The notes under the pieces are model-generated. The model did not search any database. It saw nothing but the letters and a program-made list of their open reading frames with translations, and was not told where the DNA came from. 36,901 nt of DNA from Patescibacteria group bacterium. Lineage in GTDB: Bacteria; Patescibacteriota; Patescibacteriia; Buchananbacterales; GWA2-38-13. Positions 22,705-29,176 of this stretch are shown here, piece by piece. Position numbers and translations under genes: made by a program. The stretch spans positions 1 to 36,901 of the forward strand of contig JAQTQO010000014.1 of the NCBI GenBank assembly GCA_028712155.1, given 5' to 3'. Each line of letters starts with the position of its first letter. Positions within the stretch are counted from its first letter, which is position 1.

Positions 22705-22740
22705 CTTCCGGATGCCTCCTTTCGTTACTTTTTCCGGAAG
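22705..22740 (-). promoter_or_regulatory. Hairpin and short upstream frame in the leader of the Gfo gene
   Basis: CTTCCGG (22705-22711) and CCGGAAG (22734-22740) form a stem that encloses a GGAGG sequence. Downstream, a short frame of 11 codons (MSGRKTGNAST) ends in a TAG that overlaps the AGGAGG of the main gene. Coupling or leader control is possible. Confidence 0.35.
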
Positions 22741-22798
22741 GTTGGTTATTGAATTTATACGAATTGGGAAGGTTCAAAAAAAATTCTGCCGAACAAGC

Positions 22799-22827
22799 AC
22801 TCTAGCGGATACGCCCGGATACGTCAA
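22799..22827 (-). promoter_or_regulatory. Promoter of the Gfo/Idh/MocA gene
   Basis: Minus strand TTGACG (22822-22827), 17 bases, TAGAGT (22799-22804). Confidence 0.55.
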
Positions 22828-22842
22828 GAGCATTAGGGAAAT

Positions 22843-22866
22843 AAAAAACGCCCAAAAACGTGGGCT
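22843..22866 (-). terminator. Short terminator upstream of the Gfo promoter
   Basis: Minus strand GCCCA...GGGC with a TTTTTT tail. It would end transcripts arriving from the 23100-25111 side. Confidence 0.55.
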
Positions 22867-22922
22867 GAAAATAATGAGGAGGGAGCGGTTATGTACTCCG
22901 TTCCCCCCGACACAGGTGGGTG

Positions 22923-23195
22923 ATGACTAAGGAGCCACGGGCGAATCCCTTTTCTTTTTCAGTGAAAGGGATCGTGATTGATACCTTTATTGTACTCCTC
23001 GCTGGCGAAAGTTTAAGTGGATATCTCAAATGCGTATATCGCGAAATTATAAAGGCGATGCAAAAACAGCACCGCCTACGAGACGCAATGGAACGCAAGG
23101 TTCAAAAAGGAACAGCCGCCAGAGCCAATTCTCGGCCCATCCAAACTGATATCCCTTGGGAGGAACTTCCTCCCCACGCATTCTTGACGGACTGA
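22923..23195 (+). CDS. Doubtful small reading frame
   Basis: A 90-residue frame starting ATG at 22923. A short frame with a GAGGAGGG site (22891-22923, MYSVPPDTGG) ends in a TGA overlapping this ATG, which favours coupling. The first two thirds look protein-like (SVKGIVIDTFIVLLAGESL, YLKCVYREIIKAMQKQHRLRDAM). However, the last third overlaps a strongly paired RNA on the opposite strand. I recognise no family and give it low weight. Confidence 0.3.
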   Translation: MTKEPRANPFSFSVKGIVIDTFIVLLAGESLSGYLKCVYREIIKAMQKQHRLRDAMERKVQKGTAARANSRPIQTDIPWEELPPHAFLTD

Positions 23196-23247
23196 AATTC
23201 GTTCGGAAGGGTATAAAGGGTTGGCTGGTGAGCGCGGCGGCTGTTCC
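23104..23247 (-). ncRNA. Rod-like structured RNA, 6S-like in shape
   Basis: On the minus strand the 12-base arms GGAACAGCCGCC (23236-23247) and GGCGGCTGTTCC (23109-23120) pair perfectly and are followed by TTTTT. Inside are CCA-GCCAA/TTGGC-TGG, then an 11-position helix (CCCTTCCGAAC/GTTTGGATGGG, one T-T mismatch, one G-T wobble) and an apical GGGAGG...CCTCCC hairpin. The wobble pairs only on the minus strand. An asymmetric open bubble separates the second and third helices, as in 6S RNA. A promoter (TTGCGT, 17, TATCAT) lies 36 bases upstream. The 6S identity is only a shape-based guess. Confidence 0.5.
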
Positions 23248-23282
23248 TCGGAGGGCAATGTGGCAAAGGTCAAGTTTTCTCC

Positions 23283-23311
23283 ATGATATCGGGGAATAGC
23301 AAAAAACGCAA
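23283..23311 (-). promoter_or_regulatory. Candidate promoter of the structured RNA
   Basis: Minus strand TTGCGT (23306-23311), 17 bases, TATCAT (23283-23288). It overlaps the terminator of the ABC gene. Confidence 0.35.
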
Positions 23312-23326
23312 AAACAAGTTTTGCGC
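23301..23326 (-). terminator. Terminator after the ABC exporter
   Basis: Minus strand CGCAAAA-cttgt-TTTTGCG stem followed by TTTTTT. Confidence 0.75.
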
Positions 23327-23344
23327 TTTTCGTATTCGCGTTTT

Positions 23345-25111
23345 TTACACGATAAACCCGCCGGCCTGGAGCTCCCACAGCTGTTTGTAGAGCCCGCCGG
23401 ATTTGTGTACAAGCGTTTCGTGCGTGCCAACTTCATGGATGCGGCCGTCGCGGACCACGACGATGCGGTCCATCTTCATGATGGTTGAGAGCCGGTGGGC
23501 AATGACGATAGTGGTTTTACCTTCCATCAGGCGGCGAAGTGCTTCCTGAATCAGTTTTTCCGCGTGCGAGTCGAGGCTTGAGGTGGCTTCGTCGAGCAGC
23601 AGGATCGGCGCGTTTTTCAGGATGGCCCGCGCAATGGCGACGCGCTGGCGTTCCCCGCCGGACAGTTTGATGCCGCGTTCGCCGACGTAGGTTTGATAGC
23701 CGTCCGGCAGCTGATTGATGAACTCGTCGCAGTGGGCAGCCTGGGAAGCCGTGAGCACTTCGGCGTCGGTAGCATCGCGGCGGCCGTAGCGGATGTTCTC
23801 CATCAGCGTGCGGTGGAAAAGGATCGGGTCCTGCGGCACATAGCCGATGGCGGCGCGGAGGCTTTCCTGCGTCACGTCGGCGATATCCTGGCCGTCGATA
23901 ATGATCTGGCCGCTGGTGAGATCGTAGAAGCGAAGCAGCAGCGCGACGAGCGTGGACTTCCCCGCCCCCGACGGGCCGACCAGTCCGACTTTTTCACCCG
24001 CGGCGATGTCGAGACTGAAATTCTTTATCACCGTGCGCGTCTGGGCGTAGTCGAAGCTGATGTCGCGGAAGGTGATCACGCCCGTGGTGACCGCCAGCGG
24101 CTTCGCGTTCGGGTTGTCCTGGACTTCGTGCGGCGTTTCGAGGATCTCCACCATTTCCTCCGCGTCGGCGAGGTACCGGTAGAGGTCACGGATGATGCGG
24201 CCGAAGCCCCACAGCCGGGAAAGCATCTGCATCAGGTAGGTTTGGATGAGGACGAAATCGCCGACGGTGAGCATGCCGCGGCTCCAGAAACGGATGGCGA
24301 CGTAGAAGATGGAGAATTCCAACACCACCATCAGGGAGGATTGGATGGCGTCGGCAAAGCCTTCGACGTTCCAGGCTAATCGCGTGGCGCGGAATTGTTT
24401 TTCCGTCAGCTTGCCGAACTCGCGGTGCTCGTCGCCCGCGGCGGTGAACAATTTGATGTTGGCGTTGTTGGTGATGGAGTCCGCCAGCCGGGCGGTGACG
24501 ATGGTGTCGGAGGCCGATCGCTTTTCGTCGTACGGCAGTTTGAGAATCGCCAGGCCGTAGCTGATTCCCAGGTAGATGATGGTCCAGGCGAGCAGAATCG
24601 CGCCGAGCAAGTAATTTTCCCAGAACAGCACGACGAGAATCGCGCCGGTCCGGATCGTGAGCGGCAGCAGGTCCCACTGGATCTTATCGGTCACCCCTTC
24701 GTAGGCGTTGATGAGGCGGTTGACTTTGCGCACGAGGGCGCCGACGAACCGGTTGACGAAAAACCGGTAAGAGTGTTCGTGGAGGTACTCGAAGCACGAG
24801 TCGGCGAGATCAGCCAGCACGCGCGGCTGGAAATGGTTGTTGACGAAGTGCACGATCCGCCAGAGCGCCCAGGCGGTGCTGCCGAGGATGAAGATGGCGA
24901 TGATCGGACGGGTGAGGGCGGCGACGGTTGCACCGGCGGCGTCGGGTTTGGCAACGGCGAGAATGTCAAAGAACCGCTTGTAGAAGAGCGGTGCGGTGGT
25001 TTCAATCAGCACGGCGGCTACCGGAACGATCAGCTGGATGGCAACCAGCAGCCCGTAGCGTCGCGAGTGCCGCCAGAACAGGAGAAAAGTTTGTCGGGTA
25101 ATTTGTTTCAT
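23345..25111 (-). CDS. MsbA/MDR-type ABC exporter half-transporter
   Basis: A 588-residue protein when started at the ATG 25111 (MKQITRQTFLLFWRHSRRYG); an in-frame ATG at 25144 would add 11 hydrophobic residues. The N-terminal half has six transmembrane helices (ABC_membrane). The nucleotide-binding domain shows Walker A GPSGAGKST, Q-loop VPQDP, signature LSGGERQR, Walker B ILLLDEATSSLD and H-loop IAHRLST. It should function as a homodimer exporting lipids, peptides or drugs at the cytoplasmic membrane. No partner gene is adjacent. A terminator follows, then the structured RNA. Confidence 0.95.
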   Translation of the reverse strand: MKQITRQTFLLFWRHSRRYGLLVAIQLIVPVAAVLIETTAPLFYKRFFDILAVAKPDAAGATVAALTRPIIAIFILGSTAWALWRIVHFVNNHFQPRVLADLADSCFEYLHEHSYRFFVNRFVGALVRKVNRLINAYEGVTDKIQWDLLPLTIRTGAILVVLFWENYLLGAILLAWTIIYLGISYGLAILKLPYDEKRSASDTIVTARLADSITNNANIKLFTAAGDEHREFGKLTEKQFRATRLAWNVEGFADAIQSSLMVVLEFSIFYVAIRFWSRGMLTVGDFVLIQTYLMQMLSRLWGFGRIIRDLYRYLADAEEMVEILETPHEVQDNPNAKPLAVTTGVITFRDISFDYAQTRTVIKNFSLDIAAGEKVGLVGPSGAGKSTLVALLLRFYDLTSGQIIIDGQDIADVTQESLRAAIGYVPQDPILFHRTLMENIRYGRRDATDAEVLTASQAAHCDEFINQLPDGYQTYVGERGIKLSGGERQRVAIARAILKNAPILLLDEATSSLDSHAEKLIQEALRRLMEGKTTIVIAHRLSTIMKMDRIVVVRDGRIHEVGTHETLVHKSGGLYKQLWELQAGGFIV

Positions 25112-25330
25112 GGCTAAGTGGAGCCAAAATAAGACAATACCCATCCAGCCATACGCCGGACGCTCTACTTAATTAGACGGATTTTCACCCCTGCCCGTTA
25201 CGCAGAGGAAATTTTTTTCACTTCTGGTGCCAGGTTACACCTTTCCTGCCCGGCAACGCTTGCAACGTAATTTGAAAAATAATTTCTTTACTCCCGTCAA
25301 TTTTCCAAGCGCCATGTGTACACTTTTTAT

Positions 25331-25359
25331 TTGACAGGGGTATGCATAGGTGTTAACGT
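25331..25359 (+). promoter_or_regulatory. Promoter of the argB attenuator
   Basis: TTGACA (25331-25336), 17 bases, TAACGT (25354-25359). Transcription should start near 25366, about nine bases before the leader ATG. The spacer end (ataggtgt) and -10 resemble those of the his promoter at 27225 (tatcggtgt, TAAAGT). The region 25145-25330 upstream holds no gene that I can see. Confidence 0.6.
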
Positions 25360-25374
25360 TTCATCCACGTATCT

Positions 25375-25470
25375 ATGTTGTGTGCAAGCAAATTCCGCCG
25401 CGTGACGACGCACTGCGCAATTCGTCGGAACGTTCTCCGTGGAGAGCGGCGGTGTCTGGCGCGTATCTAG
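25375..25470 (+). CDS. Arginine-rich leader peptide of argB attenuator
   Basis: A 31-residue frame from ATG 25375 to TAG 25468-25470, with arginine at positions 8, 9, 17, 18, 22, 25, 26 and 30 (8 of 31). It directly follows a promoter and precedes a terminator and then argB. Translation, not product, is the likely role: a ribosome short of Arg-tRNA would stop at codons 17-18 (25423-25428). There it covers TTCTC (25433-25437) and frees GAGAG-C-GGCGG (25442-25452). No Shine-Dalgarno site is present, and near-leaderless initiation is implied. It is too short for gene finders. Confidence 0.75.
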   Translation: MLCASKFRRVTTHCAIRRNVLRGERRCLARI

Positions 25471-25525
25471 AAAATTTTTTTCAACCAGCCCCGCCCCTCT
25501 CAACGTGAGGAGGCGGAATTTTTTT
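25433..25525 (+). terminator. Attenuator: protector, antiterminator and terminator before argB
   Basis: Segments 1:2 TTCTC (25433-25437)/GAGAG (25442-25446). 2:3 GAGAG-C-GGCGG (25442-25452) with CCGCC-C-CTCTC (25491-25501), ten pairs around one C-C mismatch. 3:4 CCGCC+CCTC (25491-25499) with GAGG+A+GGCGG (25507-25516), then AATTTTTTT. The alternatives exclude each other, as in trp/his attenuators. The stop codon of the leader lies 21 bases before segment 3. Confidence 0.8.
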
Positions 25526-25579
25526 CATAAGGAAATAGACAACCGAAACCGAACAAGCTGAACCTTGAAAGGAGATAAC

Positions 25580-26515
25580 GTGAACGGAAACGACGTTCGA
25601 ACTCTGCGGGATGCGCTTCCCTACGTGCGCAAGTTCCGCGACGCGACGTTCGTCATCAAGTGCGGCGGAGAGATCGCCCGCGATGCCGGCGCACTCGACC
25701 TGCTCGGGAGCGACATTTCGCTGTGCGCCCACCTGGGCATCCACATCGTGCTGGTGCACGGCGGCGGGCCGCAAGCCGATGAGCTCTCCGAGCGTCTCGG
25801 GCTAGAGCCCGTCAAGGTGGGCGGTCGGCGCGTGACCGATGAAGCAACCCTTGAGGTTGCCAAGATGGTCTACTCGGGCAAGATCAACATCGACATCCTC
25901 TGCGCGCTCCGGCGCCATGGTCTCAAGCCCGTCGGCTTGAGCGGGGTGGACGGTGCCATCGTGCACGCCGTCAAGCGGCCGGCGCGGACGGTGCAGGACC
26001 CGGCGACGGGAATAGAGCGCGAGGTCGATTTCGGCCTTGTCGGTGACATCGTGCGCGTGGACGTCGGCCTGCTGCGCCACCTGCTGTCGGGGAACGACTC
26101 TAACGAGCACCTGTTCGTACCGGTGGTCTCGTCGCTGGGCGGCGACGATGACGGTCACGTTTACAACATCAACGCGGATACCGTGGCGCTACAGATCGCC
26201 ATCGCGATGGAGGCGAGCAAGCTGGTCATGCTGACCGATGCTCCGGGCCTGATGGCCCATCCTCCCGACCGCGCGTCGCTCATCTCGCAGGTCACTGCCG
26301 CGCAGTGCCGCGAAATGATCCGGTCCGGTGCGGTGACTGGGGGTATGGTGCCCAAGCTCGAGGCGGTCATCGCCGCTGTTGAGGGCGGCGTTCCGCGCGT
26401 TCACATCCTGGACGGCAAAAACCCCGACTCGCTCCTCCTGGAGCTCTTCACCCAGCAAGGCACCGGCACGATGGTGACCAAAGACGAGGAGGAAGCCCGT
26501 CCTCCAGTCCGATGA
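25580..26515 (+). CDS. argB: Acetylglutamate kinase
   Basis: A 311-residue enzyme that phosphorylates N-acetylglutamate, the second step of arginine synthesis. Motifs are TFVIKCGGEIARD (phosphate-binding Lys), VLVHGGGPQADELS, VKVGGRRVTDE (substrate Arg), PVVSSLGGDDDGHVYNINADTVA, KLVMLTDAPGLM, SGAVTGGMVPKLEA and GTGTMV at the end, all as in ArgB. The GTG at 25580 is chosen because AAAGGAG lies upstream; the TTG at 25565 would overlap that site. Control is by the attenuator described above. No other arg gene is adjacent, and an intrinsic terminator follows, so it is a single-gene unit. It is high in GC compared with the envelope genes. Confidence 0.95.
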   Translation: MNGNDVRTLRDALPYVRKFRDATFVIKCGGEIARDAGALDLLGSDISLCAHLGIHIVLVHGGGPQADELSERLGLEPVKVGGRRVTDEATLEVAKMVYSGKINIDILCALRRHGLKPVGLSGVDGAIVHAVKRPARTVQDPATGIEREVDFGLVGDIVRVDVGLLRHLLSGNDSNEHLFVPVVSSLGGDDDGHVYNINADTVALQIAIAMEASKLVMLTDAPGLMAHPPDRASLISQVTAAQCREMIRSGAVTGGMVPKLEAVIAAVEGGVPRVHILDGKNPDSLLLELFTQQGTGTMVTKDEEEARPPVR

Positions 26516-26542
26516 CGACCCGCTCGTCTGCCCTTTCCGTTG

Positions 26543-26576
26543 CCCCTGTACGCTCAGCGTCCGGGGGTATTTTTTA
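26543..26576 (+). terminator. Intrinsic terminator after argB
   Basis: CCCC and ACGC arms pair with GCGT and GGGG (about 26544-26567), followed by TATTTTTTATTTT. The T tract runs directly into repeat copy A. Confidence 0.75.
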
Positions 26577-26820
26577 TTTTCAGCCACCACAGTCAGCCCA
26601 AGTCTGATCCGCCTGGGGCGGACAAGGCACCGCTTTGCGACCGCCAGCGAGGTGAGCAGAAAATTAACCCCGTACCAATTTTGCCGTGTTTGTCCCGGTT
26701 TCCAGTGTTTTTTGCTGGCCGTTAGGTACGGCCGCGAAGCGCGCGGGGCGAATAGCCCCATTCCGTTGACGGCGAAGCGCTTCGCCAACGCCAATGATGC
26801 GAAATTGGTGCGGGGTAAAT
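26576..26820. mobile_element. Two-hairpin repeat element, copy A
   Basis: The left hairpin (TTTTC...GAAAA, 26577-26663) contains the block CGACCGCCAGCGAGGTGAGC and the sub-palindrome TCCGCC-TGG-GGCGGA. The right hairpin has arms 26664-26684 (AACCCCGTACCAATTTTGC) and 26800-26820. Its interior has stems GGGGC-GAATA-GCCCC and GGCGAAGCGCTTCGCC that vary compensatorily in copy B. No protein-coding gene is supported inside. Confidence 0.7.
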
Positions 26821-26862
26821 TGTTCCCAGCAAATGTTTTTTGAGAAATTTGGGGAAACAATT

Positions 26863-26895
26863 AAAAAAACGCCCACGCAAGTTACGCGAGGGCGT
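26863..26895 (-). terminator. Terminator after the 59-residue gene
   Basis: Minus strand ACGCCC-T-CGC...GCG-T-GGGCGT followed by seven T. Confidence 0.9.
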
Positions 26896-26921
26896 CGGAC
26901 AAAGAGCGGACGAGGGCCGGA

Positions 26922-27101
26922 CTAACCGTAGTAGTTATCCGACATCGGGGGGTCGGACCAACTGGGGTGGGGCGGCGGGGGAGCATTACCCCCGACGCGG
27001 ATGGAGTGGGCGGCGCAGCCGACGGGACGGACTTCGCGGTCTTCAACGACCGCAACGGCCGTTTCTCCATCTTTGGGAAAGGGCGGATCGGACGAAGGCA
27101 T
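26922..27101 (-). CDS. Small Pro-rich hypothetical protein
   Basis: A 59-residue protein I do not recognise. It is supported by signals rather than homology: promoter TTGACG-N17-TAACAT (27146-27174), an AGGAGG six bases before the ATG at 27101, and a strong terminator 27 bases after the stop. The N-terminal half (DGETAVAVVEDREVRPVG) looks like a short beta unit. The C-terminal half is Pro-rich (NAPPPPHPSWSDPP) and ends in DNYYG. It lies between argB and the his leader on the opposite strand. Its product may be a small interaction peptide; this is speculative. Confidence 0.6.
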   Translation of the reverse strand: MPSSDPPFPKDGETAVAVVEDREVRPVGCAAHSIRVGGNAPPPPHPSWSDPPMSDNYYG

Positions 27102-27145
27102 TCTTCCTCCTGTTCAGTCCAAACTGGAAAAATTATGAAGCATTT

Positions 27146-27174
27146 ATGTTAGCGTATAAATTTTTCCCCGTCAA
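27146..27174 (-). promoter_or_regulatory. Promoter of the 59-residue gene
   Basis: Minus strand TTGACG (27169-27174), 17 bases, TAACAT (27146-27151), with a leader of about 38 bases. Confidence 0.6.
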
Positions 27175-27224
27175 GGGGAAATCATACGGCGTCATAACCG
27201 GCAACGGAAAGATCACTCAAGTAT

Positions 27225-27253
27225 TTGACACGTTGTCGTATCGGTGTTAAAGT
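27225..27253 (+). promoter_or_regulatory. Promoter of the his attenuator
   Basis: TTGACA (27225-27230), 17 bases, TAAAGT (27248-27253). Predicted transcription start near 27260, about four bases before the leader ATG. Confidence 0.6.
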
Positions 27254-27263
27254 CCACCTGCGT

Positions 27264-27350
27264 ATGAACCAATCCATTATCAACCGCTGCCATTCCAGCC
27301 ATTCGCACGGCGTTCCTCATGAGGAACGGCGGTTGTTGATGGCTGTTTAG
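27264..27350 (+). CDS. Histidine-containing leader peptide of the hisI-hisG attenuator
   Basis: A 28-residue frame from ATG 27264 to TAG 27348-27350, with histidines at positions 10, 13, 15 and 19 (RCHSSHSHGVPH). It lies between a promoter and an intrinsic terminator, upstream of hisI and hisG. A ribosome stalled at His 15 (27306-27308) would cover segment 1 and free segment 2. No Shine-Dalgarno site is present, and the frame is nearly leaderless. Its likely role is control by translation. Confidence 0.75.
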   Translation: MNQSIINRCHSSHSHGVPHEERRLLMAV

Positions 27351-27413
27351 ATTACATTCTCTCGGCTACTCAACCCCTGCCCCTCCTCGTGAGGAGGCAG
27401 GAGTTTTGTTTTT
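27311..27413 (+). terminator. Attenuator: protector, antiterminator and terminator before hisI
   Basis: 1:2 is the palindrome CGTTCCTCATGAGGAACG (27311-27328). 2:3 pairs GAGGA (27321-27325) with TCCTC (27384-27388) and GG-C-GG (27328-27332) with CC(T)GCC (27376-27381). 3:4 pairs CCTGCC (27376-27381) with GGCAGG (27396-27401) and TCCTC with GAGGA (27391-27395), followed by TTTTGTTTTT. The terminator resembles that before argB. Confidence 0.78.
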
Positions 27414-27615
27414 CCGCCGCCATAGCAAGGGAGTTTACGACCGCAGCGAGGTGAGCGGAAAAATAACCCCGCACCAATTTTGCCGTATGTCGTCGCGTGA
27501 ATGTTCCTTTTTGCGCCTACGTTCATAACAGCCGCGGAGCGCGGGGCCGAATAGGCCTTCCCGCTATGGGCGCAGCGCTCCGCCGTTGGAATATCCGCAA
27601 AATTGGTGCGGGGTT
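27409..27615. mobile_element. Two-hairpin repeat element, copy B
   Basis: The left hairpin arms TTTTTCCGC (27409-27417) and GCGGAAAAA (27455-27463) are perfect; the right hairpin arms of 19 bases (27465-27483 and 27597-27615) are also perfect. Internal stems include GGCC-GAATA-GGCC and GGCGCAGCGCTCCGCC. The element begins inside the T tract of the his terminator and lies in the 5' leader of hisI. Confidence 0.75.
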
Positions 27616-27685
27616 GGTACCTTAGTCCAATTGAGAGTACGTTTGTTCTTTCTTTGTGGCTCTTTTACAAGAAAGGAGTACTGCT

Positions 27686-28108
27686 ATGCAGTGTTTACGG
27701 CCGAATTTCGCCAAACGCGGCGGACTGGTGACCGTGGTCGCGCAGGATGTTTGTACGAAAGAAGTGCTGATGGTGGCATCAGCCAACGAAGAGGCGTGGC
27801 GCAAGACGTTGGAGACCGGCATCGCCCACTATTGGTCCACTTCGCGGAACCGGCTCTGGAAGAAAGGAGAGGAATCCGGCCATGTGCAAATAGTTTTACG
27901 CGTGCTGGTGGACTGTGACGGGGATGCCGTGCTCTATCTGGTCGAGCCGAAAGGCCCGGCGTGCCACACCGCGCAACGGAGCTGTTTCTACCGCGATGCG
28001 GTTTCCGATGTTGCACGGGCCGCATTTCCGAGCGCGCGAGACGCGCTGGCCGTTGTCGATATACCCGTGAATCTCGGTGTTCAAGAGAAAGGAGTCAGCC
28101 GTGACTGA
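27686..28108 (+). CDS. hisI: Phosphoribosyl-AMP cyclohydrolase
   Basis: A 140-residue single-domain HisI that opens the purine ring of phosphoribosyl-AMP, the third step of histidine synthesis. Family hallmarks are [37 protein letters not shown], the metal-binding DCDGDA (DxDxD) and [12 protein letters not shown] (zinc cysteines and histidine). There is no HisE (pyrophosphohydrolase) part, so a separate gene would be needed. ATG 27686 has AAAGGAG upstream. A CTTTCTT...AAGAAAG hairpin can mask that site. The gene overlaps hisG by eight bases, and both lie downstream of the his attenuator. Confidence 0.93.
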   Translation: MQCLRPNFAKRGGLVTVVAQDVCTKEVLMVASANEEAWRKTLETGIAHYWSTSRNRLWKKGEESGHVQIVLRVLVDCDGDAVLYLVEPKGPACHTAQRSCFYRDAVSDVARAAFPSARDALAVVDIPVNLGVQEKGVSRD

Positions 28109-28994
28109 TCCCCTCCTTCGTTTCGCCGTTCCCAACGGTTCCCTTCAGGAGCAGACTCTGCGCGTGCTGCGCGAGGCCGGCTACCAACTGTCAACCCAGG
28201 TCGGGCGCGATGATCGGCTCGGCCGGTCCGACGGCATCGAGTTCTTCGTGCGCGACCGGGAAAACATTGCGAGCCTGGTCGGACATGGGGTGTTTGATGC
28301 CGGCATTACCGGCGCCGATCTCCGGATGGAGGAAGGGCAAGACGACGTGCCGGTCTTGTGCGACCTGCCGTACGGCCGCGCGACCAACGGCCCGGTCGTC
28401 TACGTGCTCGCCGCTGCGGCGGGTATCACTCCCGCGCTCTGGGAGTCGCGGAAAAAACGCCGGATCGGCGCCGAACGCGTGTGGCTCGCGCGCCGCTGCC
28501 TGTCGGACGCCGGCGTGCTGCGATCCGACGATCACATCGTTTCCCTGCCGGGCAAGGAGGAGGCCGCCATTGACGATGGCCTGTGCGACGCGGTGTTCGT
28601 GATGACCGAAACCGGTTCCAGTCTGAAGGCGCACAACCTTGCGGTCATCTATCCGCGCCTGCTGACGGTGTCGCCCCAGCTCTACTACCGGCCCGGACTC
28701 AAGCGCAAGCCGGAACGCTTCCGGTACATCGAAGCGTTGGGCGCAGCCATGCGCGCGGTGCTCACTGCCGACCAGGTCGTCGTGGTCACTTTCAACATCC
28801 CGCACCGTGCGGCCAAAACCCTCAAGCTGCCGGCTGCCGTTTCCCCGACCATCAGCAAAACCAAGGATCCGAAGTGGAACGCCGGCCAGGTGCTCATCCG
28901 GCGCGCGCAATTTCCGGCGACGCTCTTGCAGTTGCAGCGCGCCGGCGCCCGGAGCATCTTCATGCTCGACGTCGCCGCCTACCTGCCCCGTTAG
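28101..28994 (+). CDS. hisG: ATP phosphoribosyltransferase, long form
   Basis: A 297-residue enzyme catalysing the first step of histidine synthesis from ATP and PRPP. The GTG at 28101 has AAAGGAG upstream and overlaps the hisI stop, giving coupled translation. The start [15 protein letters not shown] corresponds to the usual [24 protein letters not shown] matches the substrate-binding loop, and [22 protein letters not shown] the second lobe. The C-terminal about 75 residues ([10 protein letters not shown]...[17 protein letters not shown]) form the regulatory ACT-like domain of HisG_L, so no HisZ is required. Feedback inhibition by histidine would fit. The stop codon lies within a 96-base inverted-repeat structure. 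Confidence 0.92.
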   Translation: MTDPLLRFAVPNGSLQEQTLRVLREAGYQLSTQVGRDDRLGRSDGIEFFVRDRENIASLVGHGVFDAGITGADLRMEEGQDDVPVLCDLPYGRATNGPVVYVLAAAAGITPALWESRKKRRIGAERVWLARRCLSDAGVLRSDDHIVSLPGKEEAAIDDGLCDAVFVMTETGSSLKAHNLAVIYPRLLTVSPQLYYRPGLKRKPERFRYIEALGAAMRAVLTADQVVVVTFNIPHRAAKTLKLPAAVSPTISKTKDPKWNAGQVLIRRAQFPATLLQLQRAGARSIFMLDVAAYLPR

Positions 28995-29080
28995 AAAATC
29001 CATGGCCGATCCCCCTACGGCAAGTGGGAAGGTATCTGAAGTCGGGGGATAAAACTATGCATGAAGTTTTCTAACGGGGC
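28985..29080. repeat. Inverted-repeat structure over the hisG stop codon
   Basis: GCCCCGTTAGAAAA (28985-28998) and TTTTCTAACGGGGC (29067-29080) are perfect complements; inside them ATCCCCC pairs with GGGGGAT. No reading frame fills it. It may be a palindromic element inserted at the end of hisG or a structured 3' end. Confidence 0.65.
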
Positions 29081-29116
29081 CTGCCGGAGTAGTTCTTTCA
29101 CCCTCGCTCTTTCTCA

Positions 29117-29150
29117 GACCCCCGATGTGAAAACACCGGGGGTCCTTTTT
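29117..29150 (+). terminator. Intrinsic terminator of the his unit
   Basis: GACCCCCG pairs with CGGGGGTC (29117-29144), followed by CTTTTTG. Confidence 0.9.
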
Positions 29151-29176
29151 GTGTTATGATGAAATCGCACTGAATT

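Noticed and set aside
22866-23108. tmRNA or RNase P RNA in the gene-poor stretch
   Set aside because: No tag frame, tRNA-like ends or RNase P consensus blocks are visible.
24395-25117. 240-codon plus-strand frame
   Set aside because: It lies antisense within the ABC transporter, with no domain signature and no start signal.
25145-25579. Possible T-box or arginine riboswitch upstream of argB
   Set aside because: No T-box consensus or specifier-loop arrangement is visible. The Arg-rich frame with alternative helices explains the region better.
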